Shown here: positions 49,801 to 57,304 of the stretch, one piece after another
Layout: each line of letters opens with the position of its first letter
Numbering within the stretch: the first letter of the stretch is position 1
Assembly: GCF_020073745.1 (NCBI RefSeq)
Contig: NZ_JAIRAU010000048.1
Span: 124,001-188,000 of the forward strand
Direction: 5' to 3'
From: Nannocystis pusilla
GTDB lineage: Bacteria; Myxococcota_A; Polyangia; Nannocystales; Nannocystaceae
Length of the DNA stretch: 64,000 bases
The notes under the pieces: model-generated
Told to the model about the DNA's origin: nothing
Seen by the model: only the letters and a program-made list of their open reading frames with translations
Databases searched by the model: none
Translations under genes and position numbers: made by a program

Positions 49801-50900
49801 TGATGCAGCGGTGGGACGCGCCGGCCGAGTTCGCGGTGACGAGCGAGCCGTCGGGGGCGCGGGTGCTGCTCGAGCGCTACGACTCGGCGCGCGCGCGCAT
49901 CGACAAGACGGAGGAGCTGGGGAGCACGCCGCTGGCGGCGCGGCCGATCGAGCGCGGGTCGTATCGTCTGCGCTTCGAGCTCGACGGCTACACGCCGGTG
50001 ACCCTGCCGATCGCGCTCGCCCGCGAGGAGGTCGCCGACTTCTCGGTCGTGCTGCCGCCGGCCGAGACGATCCCCGCCGGCTTCGTCTACGTGCCCGCCG
50101 GTCGCTTCCTCTACGGCACCGGCGACCTCGAGGAGCTGCGCGTGTCGATGAACGCGGAGCCGCTGCACAGCGTGGAGACCGGGGCGTTCGTGATCGGCCG
50201 CCACGAGGTGACGTACGCCGACTACATCGAGTTCCTGTCGGCGCTGCCGGCCGGCGAGCGGACGGCGATCCTGGCGATCAACGCGGCGCGGGTGCTGTCG
50301 GACAGCGCGCGCCTCACGGAGCTGGCGCAGGGCGGCTGGCAGCTCGAGCTGCATCAGACGGTCCGTGTATACACAGCGCGGACCGGCGAGCCCCTGGTCT
50401 ACGAGGGCAGGACGCAGCGGGCCCGCGTCGAATGGGAGCGTCTGCCAGTGACCGGTATCGGGGTCGAGGAAGCGACAGCGTATTTCGCCTGGCTGAATGC
50501 ATCGGGGCGGGTCCCAGGCGCGCGCTTCTGCAGTGAACACGAATGGGAGCGTGCAGCCCGCGGCGCAGACGACCGCCGGTTCTCGACCGGCAACCGCCTC
50601 GACGCCAGCGAGGCCAATATCGACAGGACCTACGGTCTTTTGGCCTCGGCCTTCGGCCCCGATCCGGTCGGCTCGTATCCCCAGTCGGTGAGCCCCTACG
50701 GGCTCTACGACACGATCGGGAACGCCTACGAATTGACGGTGTCGCCGTACGACCGCAAGCAGTTGAATGCGCGCGGGGGGGCCTTCTACTATAACGAGTT
50801 CGCCGGACGAGTCGCCAATCGCTTCGAGATCGCTGCGAGTTTCCGCCATAGCACCGTCGGGTTGCGCGTGTGTGCGACATGGCCGCTCACGCGCTCATAA
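46860..50900 (+). CDS. Ser/Thr kinase - STAND NTPase - PEGA - formylglycine-enzyme-like fusion
   Basis: 1346 residues from the GTG at 46860. Seen in order: an Hanks-type kinase (about 58-395) with GKGSMGRVY, VAVK (Lys87), HRD (175-177), DFS instead of DFG (195-197), and about 95 extra residues before GTPHYMAPE; an nSTAND1-like NTPase with Walker A GDSGVGKSS (445-453) and Walker B LLVIDQFEE (530-538); a membrane span near residue 835; a helical coiled stretch; a PEGA domain (about 987-1065); and a formylglycine-generating-enzyme/sulfatase-modifying-like domain (about 1073-1346). Kinase and NTPase face the cytoplasm and PEGA plus FGE face out. Signal input or envelope modification is inferred. 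Confidence 0.85.
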   Translation: MSDHDAGASGAIPNVDPRPGPKGQVPTSSQHARSMRPVPKIVETAVFEWEPPATFDEYRLVRLLGKGSMGRVYLAHDTVLDRPVAVKFVGHVAPDADDRERFQVEGRAVARIQHPNVVTIYRVGQLEGHPYLITEYIRGKNLGEIQVPLPSRKVLELAIGLCRGLAAAHRHGVLHRDIKLANAILAETGEIKLLDFSLAKLMDPASLDPVRPEPPREEAIEAASSVVMRSSDGGRIDRQAETIKLRDASASAALPRVHDDSAGRSNAGMSAAALSAADIPVAAESLTQAGTLLGTPHYMAPELWRAEPASRRSDVYALGVLMYILASGRPPTEASTPLELAERLQEYEPRPLLERAPRCDPRLAGLIDRCLRRDPFARFGSADDLLAALESLQPSGRELVIPEGNPYRGLQAFESKHRAVFFGRGVEIRAVLERLRADALVVVAGDSGVGKSSLVKAGVVPMVEEGNLDHARQWASAAMTPGRYPLQTLISTLAVLFDMSEETLAALIAESSTELVRALRKQIGEARGRLLVIDQFEELVTLSAPQEVGIVGPLLARLASGLPGLRVMATVRGDFLTRVVQVPGIGDELSRAIYILRPLSPEGAREAIVGPAKVKGVRIEPATLVDELVEAGSRGSLPLLQFALAELWEIRDQATNIISPADLRKVGGVSGALARHGDAVLAELIPTQRAAARRILMRLVTVDDTRAVRTEDELTSDSPAAAEALKALVRARLVVAREVNDVAVFEIAHEALLGGWSTLSTWLEEERDGRATRHRLELAVAEWERLGRSRDALWSGAPLQEVMGLDPASLRPKERDFIAACKAAAARVRALKRGAVVLLPAVAISMYAGMWFKGQADLRAKVDAHLTAAEQERAVAGKARADAEALRAEALTAYDAGKQADADVLWTRYVAALPEAEQRLARSAQKLETALSLDGRRDDVRERLGETLLQRALLAEQAGHGEFVINDLLERLKLYDEGGALMQRWDAPAEFAVTSEPSGARVLLERYDSARARIDKTEELGSTPLAARPIERGSYRLRFELDGYTPVTLPIALAREEVADFSVVLPPAETIPAGFVYVPAGRFLYGTGDLEELRVSMNAEPLHSVETGAFVIGRHEVTYADYIEFLSALPAGERTAILAINAARVLSDSARLTELAQGGWQLELHQTVRVYTARTGEPLVYEGRTQRARVEWERLPVTGIGVEEATAYFAWLNASGRVPGARFCSEHEWERAARGADDRRFSTGNRLDASEANIDRTYGLLASAFGPDPVGSYPQSVSPYGLYDTIGNAYELTVSPYDRKQLNARGGAFYYNEFAGRVANRFEIAASFRHSTVGLRVCATWPLTRS
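46899..46934. repeat. 14-bp phased repeat in the kinase N-terminal codons (3 units)
   Basis: CGTG 46903, CAGG 46917 and CAGG 46931 are exactly 14 bp apart, in the disordered PRPGPKGQVP region before the kinase domain. Confidence 0.65.
48337..48373. repeat. 14-bp phased repeat inside the STAND domain codons (3 units)
   Basis: CTG 48341, CATG 48355 and CATT 48369 are exactly 14 bp apart, with sequence TGTCCTCTTCGACATGTCC at the first two units. Confidence 0.65.
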
Positions 50901-50910
50901 AAATGAGCGC
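50891..50910 (+). terminator. Hairpin over the kinase stop codon
   Basis: GCGCTCAT and ATGAGCGC form a perfect 8-bp stem with an AAAA loop overlapping the TAA stop at 50898-50900. There is no T tract, so termination is uncertain. Confidence 0.35.
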
Positions 50911-50926
50911 GGGCGGACAGATGTCC

Positions 50927-50955
50927 TTTCACGTGTCCGCCATCCGTGCTACAGT
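50927..50955 (+). promoter_or_regulatory. Promoter candidate for the ADYC lipoprotein gene
   Basis: TTTCAC (50927-50932) and TACAGT (50950-50955) with an exact 17-bp spacer; GGGGGGTGGG lies just before the ATG at 50982. Confidence 0.4.
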
Positions 50956-50981
50956 GCGTAGAATCGATGGGGGGTGGGTCT

Positions 50982-52247
50982 ATGGCCGTGCGTCGTGTGG
51001 CGCTTGTCGTGTCGGCGCTGAGCTTCAGCGCAGGGTGCTACGTGGGGGCGGATGCACCCGCCGATGTTGTTTCCACCCGTGACGAGGAGTTCAACTCCGT
51101 TCACCTGAACAGCCCGGTGCTTCAGGGGCCGGTGCTGAACGGGCCGGTGCTGCAGGGCATCATCCTCGGTCCGGTGCTGAACGGGCCGGTGCTCAACGGC
51201 AACGTGCTCGAGGGGCCGTTGATGCAGGGGCCGGTGCTGAACGGCGTGAACCTGAACGGGCCGGTGCTCAACGGCCCGGTGCTGAACGGGCCGGTGCTCA
51301 ACGGCTCGGAGTTCAGCGCCCAGGTGATCAAGAACGGCAAGAAGAAGTGGGCCAAGGGCACCGACTTCGTCGGGTCCCAGTGGGACTTGACCGTCGGGCA
51401 GGTGATCGACGGCCAGGAGGTCTTCGAGGACTACGTCCTGCGCATCGACAAGATCACCAAGTCGCCCGACCAGGACGACGTGTGGCTGTACGACGTCGTG
51501 CACCGGGCCAAGAACTCCAACCAGTGGAAGCCGCTGTGTCAGGACGGTCAGGGCCAGATGGTGTCGGCGATCCCGGTCGCCAACTACTGGAACCTCGAGA
51601 CCGGCGACCGCGTCGACGACCCCAACGTGTTCGTGTGGGCCTGCACCAACGCCGTGATCGCCAAATGCGTGCTGTGGGGCTACCGCCCGTGGGCGACGGC
51701 CAAGCGCTGCAAGGACTACGAGAAGGGCAAGAACTGCAAGAAGATCTCGCTGCAGGACCACCACCAGGCCTGCACGCGCATGGCTCGCGCCGACTACTGC
51801 GGCAACGGCGAGCCGTGGACGGTGAACGGCACCGCGATCGACCTGTGGGACCACCTCACGCCGGCGGTCGAGGAGCGCGCGACGAACTGGTTCATCGAGG
51901 CCGAGTGGGACCCCGACGGGGCCACCTGCCTCCGCGACATCCGCCACCAGGAGTACAAGGAGCAGGGGCTCTACCCCAAGTGCTTCCAGGACGCGTGGGG
52001 CAACCCGAAGAAGGCGCCGAACGACTGCGGCTCGCTCAAGGACCACCGCGCGCTGCTCGTCAGCTCGTTCGACAAGTACAACGTCGGCCTGCCCGGCGAG
52101 AACCCGGGCGACGACGACGATGACGACGACGACGACGACGGCGGCGGCTGGGGTGGTCACGGCGGCCACGGCGGCCACGGCGGTCACGGCGGCCATGGCG
52201 GTCACGGTGGCCACGGTCACGGCGGTCACCACGGCCACGGGCACTGA
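50982..52247 (+). CDS. ADYC-family lipoprotein with pentapeptide-like repeats and Asp/His-rich tail
   Basis: 421 residues. The signal peptide ends in SAGC, giving a lipid anchor. Residues about 42-108 are 13 or so near-perfect copies of PVLNG, which resembles a pentapeptide-repeat helix. The main domain (about 110-375) contains conserved aromatics and cysteines and the family-naming ADYCGNGEPWTVNG segment. The tail is ten aspartates, then Gly-Gly-His triplets and GHGHGH, a likely metal-binding or low-complexity region. ADYC proteins are common in myxobacteria and have no established function. The ATG at 50982 is preferred for its ribosome site and signal peptide. Confidence 0.8.
   Translation: MAVRRVALVVSALSFSAGCYVGADAPADVVSTRDEEFNSVHLNSPVLQGPVLNGPVLQGIILGPVLNGPVLNGNVLEGPLMQGPVLNGVNLNGPVLNGPVLNGPVLNGSEFSAQVIKNGKKKWAKGTDFVGSQWDLTVGQVIDGQEVFEDYVLRIDKITKSPDQDDVWLYDVVHRAKNSNQWKPLCQDGQGQMVSAIPVANYWNLETGDRVDDPNVFVWACTNAVIAKCVLWGYRPWATAKRCKDYEKGKNCKKISLQDHHQACTRMARADYCGNGEPWTVNGTAIDLWDHLTPAVEERATNWFIEAEWDPDGATCLRDIRHQEYKEQGLYPKCFQDAWGNPKKAPNDCGSLKDHRALLVSSFDKYNVGLPGENPGDDDDDDDDDDGGGWGGHGGHGGHGGHGGHGGHGGHGHGGHHGHGH
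51107..51306 (+). repeat. 15-bp coding repeats (PVLNG units)
   Basis: Variants of CCGGTGCTGAACGGG recur head to tail about 13 times at 15-bp spacing with occasional substitution (QGIIL, NVLEG, GVNLN). This is a coding minisatellite that can expand or contract without shifting frame. Confidence 0.85.
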
Positions 52248-52298
52248 AGCGGGCGCATCGCGCTTTACATCGCCCGGCGCGTGTGTTGCCGTCGGGCG

Positions 52299-53204
52299 AT
52301 GACGGACGTCCCCGAGCTTCCTGCGTGGCTCGCCGCGTTGCTGCCGCTGCGGCGGAGCGTGAGCGCGCTGGCGGACGGCAGCCGGATCCACCGCATCGAC
52401 CACGGCGATCCCGAGGCGCCCGTGGTGCTGATGCTGCACGGCAACCCGACCTGGAGCTTCCTGTGGCGCGAGGTGATCGCGCGTCTGCCGGAGCTCCGCT
52501 GCGTCGCGCCCGATCTGCTCGGGTTCGGGTTGTCGAGCCGGATCTCCCTGCACGAGCACGGCATCGATCGCCACGCCGACGCGCTCGCGGAGCTGGTGAC
52601 GCGGCTCGAGCTGCGGCGCTTCGTGCTGGTGGGGCAGGACTGGGGCGGGCCGCTGGCGACGGCTCTCGGGGCGCGGTTGCCCGAGCGCGTGGTGGGAGTG
52701 GTGCTGGGGAACACGTCGGTGGTCGCGCCGACGCACCCGCGCGGGACGTGGTTCCACCGGTTCGCGCGCGTGCCGGTCGTCAGCGATGTGGTGTTCCGCG
52801 GCCTCGGATTCCCGCAGTTCGCCCTGTCGGCGGTGCAGGGCGATCGCGCGTCGATCCGGGGGCCGGTGTCTCGCGCCTACCGCTGGCCGCTGCGGCACCT
52901 GTCCGATCGCGCAGGTCCGCTGGCGCTCGCGCGCATGGTCCCCGGCAGCCTCGAGCACCCGAGCATGCCTGCCCTGCGGCGCGGCGAGGCGTGGCTGCAC
53001 GCGTTCGTGGCCGGCGGAGGTCCGCTGGCGCTCGTGTGGGGCGAGCGCGACCCGATCCTCGGCCGGGGGCTCGCGCGTCACGTGCGGGCATTCCCGACGG
53101 CGACGGTGACGCGCACGCAGGCGGGGCACTTTTTACAGGAGGAGGTGCCCGCGGAGCTGGCGGCGGCGGTCCGCGACGTGGCTGGCCGATCGGGCATGCT
53201 CTGA
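52299..53204 (+). CDS. Haloalkane dehalogenase-like alpha/beta hydrolase
   Basis: 301 residues. Family enzymes cut carbon-halogen bonds with a nucleophilic aspartate. Seen: HGNPTWSFLWR (oxyanion and halide-binding region), the nucleophile in VLVGQDWGGPLATA, the acid in GERDPILG, and AGHFLQEEVP with the catalytic histidine, all of which fit HLD-like enzymes. Related epoxide hydrolases and unassigned hydrolases share parts of this pattern, so dehalogenation is probable, not proven. The last codons (GRSGML) overlap the first units of a six-unit repeat. It lies just after the ADYC gene. Confidence 0.75.
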   Translation: MTDVPELPAWLAALLPLRRSVSALADGSRIHRIDHGDPEAPVVLMLHGNPTWSFLWREVIARLPELRCVAPDLLGFGLSSRISLHEHGIDRHADALAELVTRLELRRFVLVGQDWGGPLATALGARLPERVVGVVLGNTSVVAPTHPRGTWFHRFARVPVVSDVVFRGLGFPQFALSAVQGDRASIRGPVSRAYRWPLRHLSDRAGPLALARMVPGSLEHPSMPALRRGEAWLHAFVAGGGPLALVWGERDPILGRGLARHVRAFPTATVTRTQAGHFLQEEVPAELAAAVRDVAGRSGML

Positions 53205-53258
53205 AGCGAATGTCCCCATGGACATGTCATCGCATACCTGTGCTTTAGGACAGGTCGA
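53179..53258. repeat. Six-unit 14-bp phased repeat at the end of the dehalogenase-like gene
   Basis: Cores at 53183, 53197, 53211, 53225, 53239 and 53253 are exactly 14 bp apart. The first two are in the coding sequence, the rest between convergent genes. ACCTGT and ACAGGT pair around the GCTTTAGG loop. Confidence 0.9.
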
Positions 53259-53288
53259 GCGGCGCGTCGCCGACGTGTCGCGCGGCGG

Positions 53289-53870
53289 TCAGGCGTCGAT
53301 GTGGCGGTGGGCGGTGATGACGCGGGTGAAGCGGCGGTCGAGGCCGTCGGCGTCGGGGACGTAGCAGGGGGCGAACTGGTCGAACAGCGCCTCGACCTCG
53401 GCGCGGACCGGCAGCTCGGGGTCCTGGGCGCCGCCGTCGACGTAGGCGGCGAAGAAGTCGTCGGCGTCGCGGGCCAGCGGGGTGCCGATCGCGGCCATGA
53501 TCCGCAGGACCGCGCCGCGCTGCTCGGGGGGCAGCTGGGCGGGGTCGCCGAAGCGCAGGCCGGCGACGGCGTGCAGCGCCTGGGCGACGCCGGCGCTGAT
53601 GTCGGCCTCCGGCAGGGCGTAGAACGAGGCCATGAGCTCGGCCTCGTCGCACCACACGAACAGGATGTGCGGCGGGAGGGCGAGCAGCTCCTGCTCGTCG
53701 CGGGCGACGAAGCTGCTCATGTCGAACTCGAGCGCGCGGGCGACCGGGGCGATCGCGGCGCCGATCGCCGCGTGCAGCGCCGCGTGGCCGTCGACGTCGC
53801 GGCGCGAGACGGCCCGCGTCGGGAAGGTCTGCTGCGAGAGCGCCTCGAGCTGGGCGAGCGTCAGCGGCAC
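53289..53870 (-). CDS. Conserved hypothetical protein
   Basis: 193 residues from a GTG at 53870 (VPLTLAQLEALSQQTFPTR). It is acidic, mostly helical, with no signal peptide or membrane span. The sequence includes ISAGVAQALHAVAGLRFGD and RVITAHRHIDA and matches no family I recognise. A frame open to 54092 would include about 74 extra residues that lie in repeat-rich DNA and have no conserved character. It is transcribed in the same direction as the FAD gene, 234 bp downstream of it. Confidence 0.55.
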   Translation of the reverse strand: MPLTLAQLEALSQQTFPTRAVSRRDVDGHAALHAAIGAAIAPVARALEFDMSSFVARDEQELLALPPHILFVWCDEAELMASFYALPEADISAGVAQALHAVAGLRFGDPAQLPPEQRGAVLRIMAAIGTPLARDADDFFAAYVDGGAQDPELPVRAEVEALFDQFAPCYVPDADGLDRRFTRVITAHRHIDA

Positions 53871-54023
53871 GCGGGGAGGATAGCGCGGCAGCACACGCGC
53901 GGGGCGGGCGAGTGCGCCCGCCGGGCCGCCGTTGCACGGGCGCAGGCGCGCCGCGATGGCTCGTTGTGCCCAGCGGGCGCGGCGCCGCGGTGAATCTGTC
54001 TTCATCGTCATGCGCGCGGGGCA

Positions 54024-54097
54024 CGGATGGCCCAAGGGACACGTCATCAAGATGTCTCTTGGGGCATCTTTTAGAGATGTCCGGAGGGACATGTGGT
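54024..54097. repeat. Variant repeat with alternating 14- and 11-bp core spacing (25-bp period)
   Basis: Cores at 54028, 54042, 54053, 54067, 54078 and 54092 have spacings 14, 11, 14, 11, 14, giving a 25-bp period with pairs such as GATGTC...GGGCATC. It lies between the FAD oxidoreductase and the conserved hypothetical gene. Confidence 0.7.
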
Positions 54098-54104
54098 GCG
54101 AGGC

Positions 54105-55733
54105 TCAGAGGAGCTCGTCGGCGAGGGCGTCGGGGGCGGCGCGGCCGAGGTCGACGAGGGCGGCCAGGGCCGCGCTGCTGCCCTGATAGAAGGCCTCCTC
54201 GAACAGCGGCAGGCCGGCGACGTCGGCGGCGCAGGGGCGGACGCGGTCGATCGGGGCGCGGGCGCGTGCGAGCGCCGGGCCGAACAGGAGGCCGGGGACG
54301 GGGCGGATCATCGCGTGACCCCAGCGGGTGATCGAGACGCTGGTGATCTCGCCGGCGATGCCGGGGTGCATGGCCGAAAGGGCAGCCACCACGTGGTCCG
54401 ACCAGCGTGAAAGATCGGCGGAGAGGAGGCGCCGGCGCTGGACCGCGAGCTCGGCGGGGCCGTCGCCGCACAATGGTTCGTAGTAGGTGAGGACGGCGCC
54501 GGGGCGGCGCGCGTCGGCGGGCTCGCCGTGGGTGGCGACGACGTAGCCGAGGCTCGGGCCGGCGAGCGGGACGTTGTCCCACGCCAGGCGTGCTCCGAGC
54601 CCCCGCGGAGCGGTGCGCACCTCGACGCTGGCGACCAGCCACGGCGCGTAGGTCAGGGCGCCCGGCGCGAGCGGATCGGCGGCGAGCAGGCGCGTGAGGA
54701 CGAAGCGCGGGGCGGCCCACAAGATCGCCCGGGCGTGCACGCGCAGGCGCCGGCCGTCGCCGGGGCGATGGACGAGGAGCTCGCCGGCCGCGGGATCGAC
54801 GGCGACGACGGCGGCGCCGCGGTGCAGGCGATCGCCGAGGCCGGCGCGATCGAGCATGCCGCGGACGAGGCGCGCGTTGCCCTCGGGCCAGGTGAGGAGG
54901 AAGCCGCCGCGGGTCTCCTCGAGGCCGCGGGCGAGGAAGTGATGCAGACCGGCGAAGGCCGAGGTCTGGGCGAGGGTGCAGCCGTAGTCGTCGCGGCAGG
55001 CGTAGTCGACGGCCCAGCGCAGGCGGGCGCTGGTGAAGCCGAGATCGTCGAGGTAGTCGGCGAACGAGACGGCGTCGAGGTGGCGCAGCTCGGCGCTGCT
55101 GCGGCTCACGGGGATGGCGAAGAGGGGTCGGCCGTCGCTGCCGCGGCGGCCGTCGAGGTGGCGCAGGTGGTCGTGCCAGCGGGTCCACTGCGCGGCCTCG
55201 TCGGCGGTCTCGCCGGCCGCGGGGTAGAGGCCCTCGTACCAGCGACCGCGGCCGAAGTGGCGCTCGAGCGGCGCGGCGGCGATCGCCGAGGGGGCGTACT
55301 CGGGGCGGCCGTGGCGGTCGCGGCCGAGGATGATGCCGAGGTCGGCGAGCAGGCGCTCGAGCGCGGGGCAGCCGGGCGGCGGGGTCGGGAGGTAGTGGGC
55401 GCCGAGCGGGTGGCGCGAGCGGGGCAGCTCGCCGCCGCGGGCGGTGCCGCCGACGTCGTCCTCGAGCTCGAACAGGTGGACGTCGGCGAGGCCGGCCCGG
55501 CGCAGGCGCCAGGCGGCGGCGCTGCCGGCCACGCCCGCGCCGACGATCGCGACGTCGGTGTGGATGGTCTCGTGGACAGGTCCTTCGCGCCATGTCCCTT
55601 CACGCAGGTGATGGCCGCGCTCGGGCTCGGGGCCGACGAACTCGACGGCGGGCGGGGCGGGCTGGCCGGGGCCGCAGGTCGCGGCGGCGGCGACCGTGCC
55701 GGCGGCGCCGCCGAGGAAGCCGCGGCGGTTCAC
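54105..55733 (-). CDS. Tat-exported FAD-dependent oxidoreductase (amine oxidase-like)
   Basis: 542 residues. The twin-arginine leader NRRGFLGGAAG at the N-terminus predicts folded export. The FAD-binding motif is DVAIVGAGVAGSAAAWRL (about 60-77), followed by the GG-doublet region DDVGGTARGG. The later sequence fits the flavin-containing amine oxidase/phytoene-desaturase-like fold, but the substrate is unclear. It is last in an operon with spermidine-synthase-like and DUF4178 genes, so oxidation of a polyamine is an attractive inference only. A four-unit repeat lies in the N-terminal codons (55565-55607). Confidence 0.75.
   Translation of the reverse strand: MNRRGFLGGAAGTVAAAATCGPGQPAPPAVEFVGPEPERGHHLREGTWREGPVHETIHTDVAIVGAGVAGSAAAWRLRRAGLADVHLFELEDDVGGTARGGELPRSRHPLGAHYLPTPPPGCPALERLLADLGIILGRDRHGRPEYAPSAIAAAPLERHFGRGRWYEGLYPAAGETADEAAQWTRWHDHLRHLDGRRGSDGRPLFAIPVSRSSAELRHLDAVSFADYLDDLGFTSARLRWAVDYACRDDYGCTLAQTSAFAGLHHFLARGLEETRGGFLLTWPEGNARLVRGMLDRAGLGDRLHRGAAVVAVDPAAGELLVHRPGDGRRLRVHARAILWAAPRFVLTRLLAADPLAPGALTYAPWLVASVEVRTAPRGLGARLAWDNVPLAGPSLGYVVATHGEPADARRPGAVLTYYEPLCGDGPAELAVQRRRLLSADLSRWSDHVVAALSAMHPGIAGEITSVSITRWGHAMIRPVPGLLFGPALARARAPIDRVRPCAADVAGLPLFEEAFYQGSSAALAALVDLGRAAPDALADELL
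55561..55611. repeat. 14-bp phased repeat inside the FAD oxidoreductase gene (4 units)
   Basis: GATG 55565, CAGG 55579, CATG 55593 and CAGG 55607 are exactly 14 bp apart, in codons just before the FAD-binding motif. Confidence 0.8.
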
Positions 55734-55764
55734 GCGGGGCCTTCCGCGCGGGCGAGCCCGCCGC

Positions 55765-57303
55765 TCACCCGCGGCCTCCGCGGCCGGGCAGGGCGCGCAG
55801 GTCCTCCTCGTAGTAGTGGACGAGGAGCTGGTCGTTGAGGCGGTTGTAGTCGACGTCGGGCGGCTGCTGGTCGCGCGGGAACACGAACAGGGTCGGCAGG
55901 AGGGCGTCGTCGAGGAAGCGCAGCGGGACGTCGGCGAGGCGGGTCGGCTCGGGGCGCGGGGCGGGCGAGACGAGGACGAAGCCCCAGTCGCCGAACGACG
56001 GCACGTGGGCGTGGTAGGGGCGCGGGTGCAGCTCGGCGGCGGCGAGCGTCTTGACCACGCACCAGAACGAGCGCGGGGCCAGGTACGGCGAGGTCGCCTG
56101 GATCACGCCGACGCCGGAGGGGGCGAGGGCGCGGCGCAGCAGGCGGTAGAACGAGGCGGTGTACAGCTTGCCGAGCGAGAAGTTGTTGGGGTCGGGCAGG
56201 TCGACGACGGCGACGTCGTAGGACTCGCTGGTCGATCGGACATGCTCTTCGAGCCAGCGCATGGCGTCGGCGTTGTGCACGTGGACGCGCGGGTCGGTCA
56301 GGCTGGCGCGGTTGATCCGGACCAGCAGCGGGTCGCGGCCGAACAGGCGCGTCATGCCGGGGTCGAGGTCGACGAGGTCGATGCGCTCGAGGCCGGGGTA
56401 CTTCAACAGTTCGCGCACGGCGAGGCCGTCGCCGCCGCCGAGGACGAGGGCGCGGCGCGGCGCGGCGCCGGCGAGGGCGGGGTGGACCAGGGCCTCGTGG
56501 TAGCGGTGCTCGTCGCTGCTGGCGAACTGCAGGTTGCCGTCGATGTAGAGGCGGATGTCTTCGCCGCTGCGGGTGATCGTGAGGCGCTGGTAGGCGGTCT
56601 TCTCGGAGAAGATGACGGGGGCGTCGTAGAGCTCGCGCTCGGCCAGGCGCTCGAGCCGACCGCCGAACAGGAGGCCGGCGGCGAGCGCGGCGCAGACCAG
56701 CAGCGCCTGCGTCAGGGCGGCGCGCGGGCGCGCCAGGTGCTCGCGGAACACGCGGGCGCAGGCGAGCGCGACGACGGCGTTGAACAGGCCGCACAGCAGG
56801 CTGGCGCGCACCAGGCCGAGGTGGGGCAGCAGCGCCAGCGGGAACAGCAGGCTGGCCAGCAGCGCGCCGACGTAGTCGAACGCGAGCACGCGCGCGACCG
56901 TGTCCTTCAGCTCCTGGCCCTCGCCGACGATCCGCATGAGCAGCGGGATCTCGAGGCCGACCATGGTGCCGACGATCACGAGGATCGAGAACAGCAGCGG
57001 GCGCACGCTGGCGAGGTAGGCGTAGCCGTAGAACAGGGCCACGGCCGACAGGCCGCCGACCACGGCGATCACCAGCTGCACGGCGATGAAGCGGGCGTGC
57101 AGGTCCTTGACCACGAACTTGCTCAGCCACGAGCCGAGGCCCATCGCGCTGAGGTACACGCCGATGACGAGGCTCCACTGGGTGACGCTGTCGCCCAGCA
57201 GGTAGCTGGCCATGGTCGCGGCGATCAGCTCGTAGACGAGGCCGCAGGTGGCGACCACCAGCACCGAGGCGAGCAGCAGGCGGGTCCCTGGCGCGGCGGA
57301 CAT
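55765..57303 (-). CDS. Membrane-anchored spermidine synthase-like protein
   Basis: 512 residues. About the first 230 residues hold seven or so membrane spans (LLLASVLVVATCGLVYELIAA, LLFSILVIVGTMVGLEIPLL and others). The rest is a polyamine aminopropyltransferase domain with LYIDGNLQFASSDEHRYHE, the aminopropyl-donor binding LVLGGGDGLAVRELLKY and VVDLPDPNNFSLGKLY. Soluble spermidine synthase is about 280 residues, so the membrane part is the extra feature. It is co-transcribed with DUF4178 proteins and an FAD oxidoreductase, and its start codon follows the tiny membrane gene by 1 bp. Confidence 0.88.
   Translation of the reverse strand: MSAAPGTRLLLASVLVVATCGLVYELIAATMASYLLGDSVTQWSLVIGVYLSAMGLGSWLSKFVVKDLHARFIAVQLVIAVVGGLSAVALFYGYAYLASVRPLLFSILVIVGTMVGLEIPLLMRIVGEGQELKDTVARVLAFDYVGALLASLLFPLALLPHLGLVRASLLCGLFNAVVALACARVFREHLARPRAALTQALLVCAALAAGLLFGGRLERLAERELYDAPVIFSEKTAYQRLTITRSGEDIRLYIDGNLQFASSDEHRYHEALVHPALAGAAPRRALVLGGGDGLAVRELLKYPGLERIDLVDLDPGMTRLFGRDPLLVRINRASLTDPRVHVHNADAMRWLEEHVRSTSESYDVAVVDLPDPNNFSLGKLYTASFYRLLRRALAPSGVGVIQATSPYLAPRSFWCVVKTLAAAELHPRPYHAHVPSFGDWGFVLVSPAPRPEPTRLADVPLRFLDDALLPTLFVFPRDQQPPDVDYNRLNDQLLVHYYEEDLRALPGRGGRG
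56225..56260. repeat. 14-bp phased repeat inside the spermidine synthase-like gene (3 units)
   Basis: CTG 56229, CATG 56243 and CAGC 56257 are exactly 14 bp apart, in codons near residue 350. Confidence 0.6.
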
Positions 57304-57304
57304 G

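Noticed and set aside
52111..52240. Poly-Asp and Gly-Gly-His repeats as a non-coding satellite
   Set aside because: They remain in frame with the ADYC gene and end at its stop codon.
53871..54092. An N-terminal extension of the hypothetical gene at 53289
   Set aside because: The extra codons come largely from the 25-bp repeat array and lack conserved character; a GTG at 53870 is a better start.
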